Assembly: GCF_022376445.1 (NCBI RefSeq)
Contig: NW_025955078.1
Location: 61,899 to 125,898, forward strand
Direction of reading: 5' to 3'
Origin: Fomitopsis serialis
Lineage: Eukaryota > Basidiomycota > Agaricomycetes > Polyporales > Fomitopsidaceae
DNA: 64,000 nucleotides
Shown here in pieces: positions 58,920-64,000 of this stretch. Numbering within the stretch: position 1 is the first letter of the stretch; every line of letters starts with the position of its first letter. Position numbers and translations under genes: made by a program. The notes beneath the pieces are model-generated. The model was not told the origin of the DNA. It did not search any database and worked only from the letters and a program-made list of their open reading frames with translations.

Positions 58920-59420
58920 TGTTGAACTTCCGACTTTCCAGTGTTATCTTATCTTATCAGTTACGTACATATATGGACTTGTGTTCTGCGATGTAGTATT
59001 ACATACATTCTTTTGATGGACTCTGTCTGGACTCATCTTGTGACTCGCTCCAGACCGATCTACACTGTTCCAGACTTATTCTGGATCATTCCACTCCCTT
59101 CCGGCATGTTCCATGACCTTCCAGTACATTCCTTGATCACATGGACGCTTATGCATATCCCTATCTCTGGAGTTAAGGCTTACTCATTTCCCTAAAACTC
59201 GGACTTAGTGATTACTGATCTGCTTACTGATGTAGCATGTGATCAGTCCCAGACATGTATATATACTAGGGTGATTCCCCCCTAATGGATAACGATCTCT
59301 CCTCTCTTCTGCCTGCCTAGCATCAGAGTCTTCCCTCTGGGATAGGTCTGTTCACTCCACTCTACTGTCCTTCACTTCCACTGGCCTAACAAGCCCTTCT
59401 AAACCTCTTTCACTTCAACA
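58920..59420 (+). repeat. 3' LTR of the copia element
   Basis: 501 bases; I found no difference from the 5' LTR when reading both side by side. Confidence 0.95.
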
Positions 59421-60157
59421 CACAAGACCCTCCCGCACGCCATCGGCCGCGCCGCCACGACCGCCGCGCAGACGCTCCAGGTGAGCCCCGCGGCCGGCGA
59501 GGAGAAGCTCCACACCGCGCTCGGCGCGTACGCCGGCGCATGGGAGAAGATCGCGGATGCGCGCGTGCAGCAAGACGAGTCGATCCGCGCGCAGTTCCTG
59601 CAGCCCTGGCAGACGACGCTCTCCACGAGTATCGCGGTCGCGATGAAGGCCCGCCAGGCCGTCCGCGGCAGCCGGCTCGAGCTTGACGCCGCGAAGCAGG
59701 TGTAAGTGCCCGGTGCTCTCAGGCGCGCGGGCGAGCGCGAAATTGACGTTAATTGACGTGTGTCCGCTAGGTTGAAGACTACGGGGCCGTCGAGACAAGA
59801 GGCTGCTCGGCTCGAAGTCGAGAACGCGGAGGATGACCTTGTCCAGAAGACCGAAGTCGCTATCACGCTGATGAAGGCGGTCCTCGACAACGTACGTTGC
59901 GCTTACCTCCTCCTACATTTTATGCGCCGCTGACCCTCGTGACCAGCCTGAACCACTGAAGGACCTCCACGAGCTCGCCAAGGCACAGCTCATCTACTAC
60001 GCAACCGCCGCCGAGGCGCTCTCAACCGTCCAGGGTGAGCTCGAGGAGCTCAGCGTTGCTGCCGAAGGCGAGTACAGGTGCGTGTGTCCTCCGCGTCGCC
60101 GCTGCACACGCATGTACTGACTATCCGCTGCTCTGCAGGAAGTCGCGCGACCACTGA

Positions 60158-63100
60158 TTCAGCAACGAACTGCGGATGCCTTCACGTTCACGATATTTAT
60201 ACCTGACTGCTCTGTTGTCTCATCTACCCGTCCTCCGTGTATGCTGCCCTGACAGACAATCTACCATTTTGCTCTCTGATGCACTGGCCCCGGCCTCGCC
60301 GCGCTTGTCCTCATTCGGATGCGTGGCGAGTGGTGGTACCTGGGAGTATTGTCAGTGTACACGTCTGCGAGCATCTACTGATGAACTACAGCTGAACCAT
60401 GGGCAACGCCTGGTGCGTCTTTTGCGTTGTCGCCGACTTGGCTCCCTTTCCGGCACCGTCGCTCCTCGTCCTCTCTGTGCACTACTGCCCTTCTCGCGCT
60501 GTTCTCGTGCTGACCTCCGCCTGCGCTACGCTCATGCCCGCGACCGAGGCGAGTTCATAGACACCCCCGGCACCGCCCCTTCACGCTTCTTCGAGCCTAC
60601 GCAGGTCCGTCTTCTTTGTGCATTCACTCAGAAAACCCGTCTTACTAGCTTTCATCTCTGACTTGCTTCCGCCTTCCCCCGCCCCGAACCCACCCCAAAT
60701 CTCCAACCTGTGCATGCCCAGGCGATGCTCAAGCATCGTACCACCCTCCTCTCAACTTTCGGCGGCGAGTTTATGCACCGGACGGCTCGCTACACGCCGT
60801 TCTCTGCGGCGCTCTCCAACAAGCGCCCGCGGTCGCCCTCCACATTGTGTCTATCACCCGTCACCCCCTGATGTCTCTCTGCGCGACGTAAAGTGCGCTG
60901 CGCGCATCCTTCGACTGCGTGCGTCACCGCCATTACCCGTCATCATGCGTCCAACCACGGTACGCTCACCGTCAAGTCTCGGTAACAACTGACGACGACC
61001 GACATCTCACTCTTCCGATCTCGCGCGAATAGCACCGGCCGACGCGTATGCAACTCCCGTCAACGTGTCCTCGCTCACACGCGTACGGAAGACGGCACAC
61101 GACCCGCGTAAACAGCACTCTGTACGACGACCGCCTGCGGTCTCCTGCCCGCGCGCAGGCATCTCGCAGCGGTGGACAGCGGTGCGCAACGGTGCGCTTT
61201 TCCTCGCGACGTGCAGGTGCCACGCCCAAATACATCGCGAGTCGCCCCGTGCGCTCCTACGTACGTACACCCACAACCCGTCTCCCCAACTACAAGCTCC
61301 TTGCACTCACTACACTAGACCTACATAGCATACGGACGAGTTCGCGCGTGTCGATTGCTCGTGCGACGCACCGTCTCTTCCCGCTCGCCATGACTCGCAG
61401 GCATCGACTAAGCTCGTCAGCCGCAAGTCCTCCTGACCCACGTGTCGGACGAACGGCTCCCGCATGGACGCTCTACAGTCACCCGTCGTCAGCGAACTCA
61501 TCGACCGCCTGGACCTCAAGAGAGCTTACCTCTGCCCGTCCGCGCCGATACCGACAACCTCGACACCGTGCATAACGACCCGCACACGCAGCCCGTCGCC
61601 AAGGCGCGCTCACTCGGCGAGCGCGTCTTATCAGCAACGAGCACGAAGTCAGTACTCGCCCTTCAACTCGGTGGGAAAAGCAACTCACCGATGCTTTTTC
61701 TTGCCCGCAGCCCTCGCTTTTATACCTCGCTCGAGAGCTCGTCAGCGCGATGACAGCGGCCAAGTCGCCGTGGCTCTTCTGGGGCGCATCCTGCGCGACG
61801 TCCGCGGAAGCGAGCACGGTGCCACTTGGCATGGACGGCAGCCTCGTCCGTGTCACAGACGCAGACGTTCGGGCCCATGCTCGATGGCCCGGGCGTGCGG
61901 TACGTGCGCGTTGATCGGGCAGGGTCCGTGAACGTTCCTCGTTGACGGACGGATCCCGGAGGGTGCTTTGCGGGATGGGCAGGAGCCGGGCGTGACTTCG
62001 CGGTGAGTTGACTCGGATTCGTCTACCACGCAGCCCGCAAGCTGACGGCGCAAGGACATGTCCTGCATCTCTCAGGTGGACGACCGACGCAGTGTTGGGC
62101 AGGGCGATGCGAATGGGACGGGCTGCCGCGTCGTACGAGAGGTGCGGGCAATCTTTCTCCATGTCGCACGGCAGTTGCTCGTCGCGTCCAGTCCGCGAAG
62201 CAAGTCTTCGCTTCCGAGTCGTTCATGCGGCCGATCACTGGCGGTACGTCTCGCCGACCGGCCTCTTCCCTCCTCGAGCGAGACACGTCCGTCGGCGAAT
62301 CGCCCTCAGCCCGCTCGTCAACGAGACCGTCCCCCGCGCCATGGGGGATGTACGAGGTGAGTGCCGTCGCGGTGCTTCTGGCGCTGATGTTCTGTCGCTT
62401 AGTGAACTGGAGGGTGTAGTGGGATGGCTCGGGGAGGATGCCAGGCAGGAGTTATGGTGTAGGAGGATGCCAAGCGCAGACGCAGAGAACGGCGCTGTGC
62501 AAATGCGAAACTACGGTGGTGGGAACGCGTCGCGCGGCGACGGACGTACGTCGACGCCGGCACAGTGTCTGCCTGCACGATCTGTCCACCGGTGCGATCC
62601 CCGCTGCGCAGACGACGGTTGCCGTGACGGACGACCGGCGTGTCGTGCGTGCTGCTCGAAGTAGGTACGGTGACCGTGTATGTAGTCTCGAGGAATAGAT
62701 ATATTTGAGCTATTCTACATGGCGGACGTGGACTGCAAGCGATGGTCAGAACCGTCGCAGCCTCTGCCTGAGAGATCTCGAGTCCAGACCGCGAAATGAA
62801 ACATGACGAGAACCAGAGAAGTAGTATGTACACTGCACAGCGAATCCCGCAATGGTCATACCTTCGATACTGCCACGATCCATCCATCTCCCTCCCGCAT
62901 AGCCTGTACGCTTCTTGTCAAGCCATTGGGCTCGTGCTGCGAGTCCCACGTCTGCAGACATTCGAGTGTCAGCGGGCCCAGACGAGAGGCCATGCACTCT
63001 GAGGTCGACTGAAGGAAAGGAACGACGCACCTGCACGGTGTGATCATGGTCCAGACGCATCCTGACCGAGTGATGCACGACATGCCTGCTCAACTGGTCA

Positions 63101-64000
63101 CAGTGCCTTGCGCCGCCAGTGAAGCTTGAAAGCTCGCTTGACGTCTACAGAGACAGACCTGTCTCGCAAGGACATGAGGGGTGCGACGTGAAGTCTCTTG
63201 CCAGGGGCGCAAGGTACTGGTACTCAGCTCACTGATCGCAACTTGTGTCAGGTTGAGGCGGCGAGATGGGCAACTCACAGGATGGGATCCAGAAGCCTGG
63301 CTTATGGAGACGAGAAATCGACGTGAGAGGGACGCCAGTCCGACATCCGTCGACCGTCGACCGTTGCTCGTTTACTTGTACACCCGATCGCCTTCAATGC
63401 GTTCAATGAGCAGATCGGTCCGACGCAGAGCGTGAGCTGGTGATGTAGCATGGTGATAGAGCCGTCGAGGATGATAGACTTGAGATACTGAGGCACATGT
63501 ACGGGCAAAAGGCGACTCGGAGAGCATCGGTGACGGCTCGTGGTCTATTCAGACAGGTATGGGTTGTCCCTGCGTGTTCTCCGTCCTGTCCTGAATGGAA
63601 GTCGAGCAAACGGCAGATCAGGTTGTGCAAGGCAGAACGATGTAACACACCGTACTGGGGGACAATGACACCGCTACATGAGGATGACAGCCTCGCCGGC
63701 CGCTTGGCTCTAAGTTTTGAATTGCACACGATTGTCTCGACTCACCGTAACTCAAGTATTGTGTAGTACGATAGTAGTCCGTCGCCGTTCAAGATCCCGA
63801 ACAGTTACAAAGGATCGCTTCGAAGTCTGTCTGCGCGCGTTTGACCGGGCTGAGGAGTGTCGGTGTCGTCGAATGCGATGAGGCTGTTCAAGGAAGGTAT
63901 CATGGCGATGCTCAGTGAAAAGTAGCTACGAGATCAATGTACTGGCAACGCACGAGAACATCATTGTCGTACGCTGATTCTCTCTCTCGTGAGCATAGTT
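60158..64000. other. Unit 3 downstream region (cut by window end)
   Basis: Counterpart of 21216-25059 in unit 1. It keeps the G run that is one base shorter in unit 2. No recognisable gene. Confidence 0.5.

Larger units (their letters stand above)
52828..59420 (+). mobile_element. Complete Ty1/copia LTR retrotransposon
   Basis: A 6593-base element with TG...CA ends, 501-base LTRs at 52828-53328 and 58920-59420, and a 5-base target duplication CACAA (52823-52827 and 59421-59425). The primer site starts directly after the left LTR and a purine run AAGTGGGAG precedes the right LTR. Domain order is Gag, protease, integrase, reverse transcriptase, RNase H, the copia order. An extra ORF lies between leader and Gag. 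The LTRs look identical, so the insertion is very recent. Confidence 0.96.
52325..60157 (+). pseudogene. BAR_2-family gene copy 3, disrupted by LTR retrotransposon
   Basis: The first two exons and the first third of exon 3 lie at 52325-52827; the rest lies at 59426-60157 after the element. The insertion falls at about codon 130, within the BAR domain, with the 5-base duplication CACAA on both sides. The reading frame enters the LTR and would stop soon after, so the product would lack most of the coiled coil. Coding sequence on both sides is otherwise like copy 2. Confidence 0.9.
52227..64000. repeat. Tandem 12.8-kb segmental repeat, unit 3 (partial, with LTR element)
   Basis: Third unit, cut by the window end at a point equal to position 25059 of unit 1. 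It carries the copia element 52828-59420. At the Plavaka target site (near 63805-63812) it is empty, like unit 1. Confidence 0.95.

Noticed and set aside
19873..64000. Ribosomal DNA array or CRISPR array as explanation of the tandem repeats
   Set aside because: No rRNA sequence is visible in the unit, and unit size and content do not fit. The organism is eukaryotic and no short regularly spaced repeats with spacers exist.

Overview
This window looks like nuclear DNA of a filamentous basidiomycete, most likely a polypore-type agaricomycete. The genes are GC-rich and split by many GT-AG introns of about 45-65 bases, and the mobile elements are Plavaka, Ty1/copia and hAT types common in such genomes. 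The species call is inference; the sequence names no organism.

Region 1 (about 1-19980) is ordinary single-copy sequence. After a repeat-rich start holding a broken hAT transposase on the minus strand (2242-2550), the genes are: a Nbs1/nibrin homologue (+, 3596-7089), an aldehyde dehydrogenase (-, 7485-9799), an aldo/keto reductase (+, 11328-13179), a secreted serine carboxypeptidase (-, 13680-15992) and a Rua1-type zinc-finger regulator (-, 17593-19630). They read as unrelated neighbours: DNA-break repair, redox metabolism, extracellular or vacuolar proteolysis, and transcription control.

Region 2 (about 19873-64000) is a head-to-tail array of a 12.8-kb unit. The unit holds one recognisable gene, a BAR_2-family (Gvp36-like) membrane-binding protein, followed by about 11 kb without a recognisable protein gene. 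Unit 1 is 19873-32701, unit 2 is 32702-52226 and unit 3 starts at 52227 and runs off the window end. BAR start codons lie at 19981, 32800 and 52325. Units 1 and 2 have the same 12819-base spacing once the insertion in unit 2 is removed, and only a handful of single-base differences were seen outside the first ~190 bases. Unit 1 differs from the others only at its 5' edge, where identity switches on sharply inside BAR exon 1 at about 20062.

Two elements jumped in after the duplications. Unit 2 carries a 6.7-kb Plavaka-type DNA transposon (37687-44390) with a zinc-finger transposase and a divergent second gene. Unit 3 carries a full Ty1/copia LTR retrotransposon (52828-59420) with 501-base LTRs that look identical, inserted in exon 3 of the third BAR gene and breaking it. 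The copia element has a 268-codon ORF without a single methionine codon; a 56-base intron with a consensus donor would create its start codon exactly at the splice junction.

The 11-kb remainder of the unit contains a family of roughly 45-base degenerate repeats and diverged internal duplications with conserved splice-site-like signals. I could not assign it to any known gene; it may hold a decayed gene, non-coding transcripts or unrecognised fast-evolving genes.
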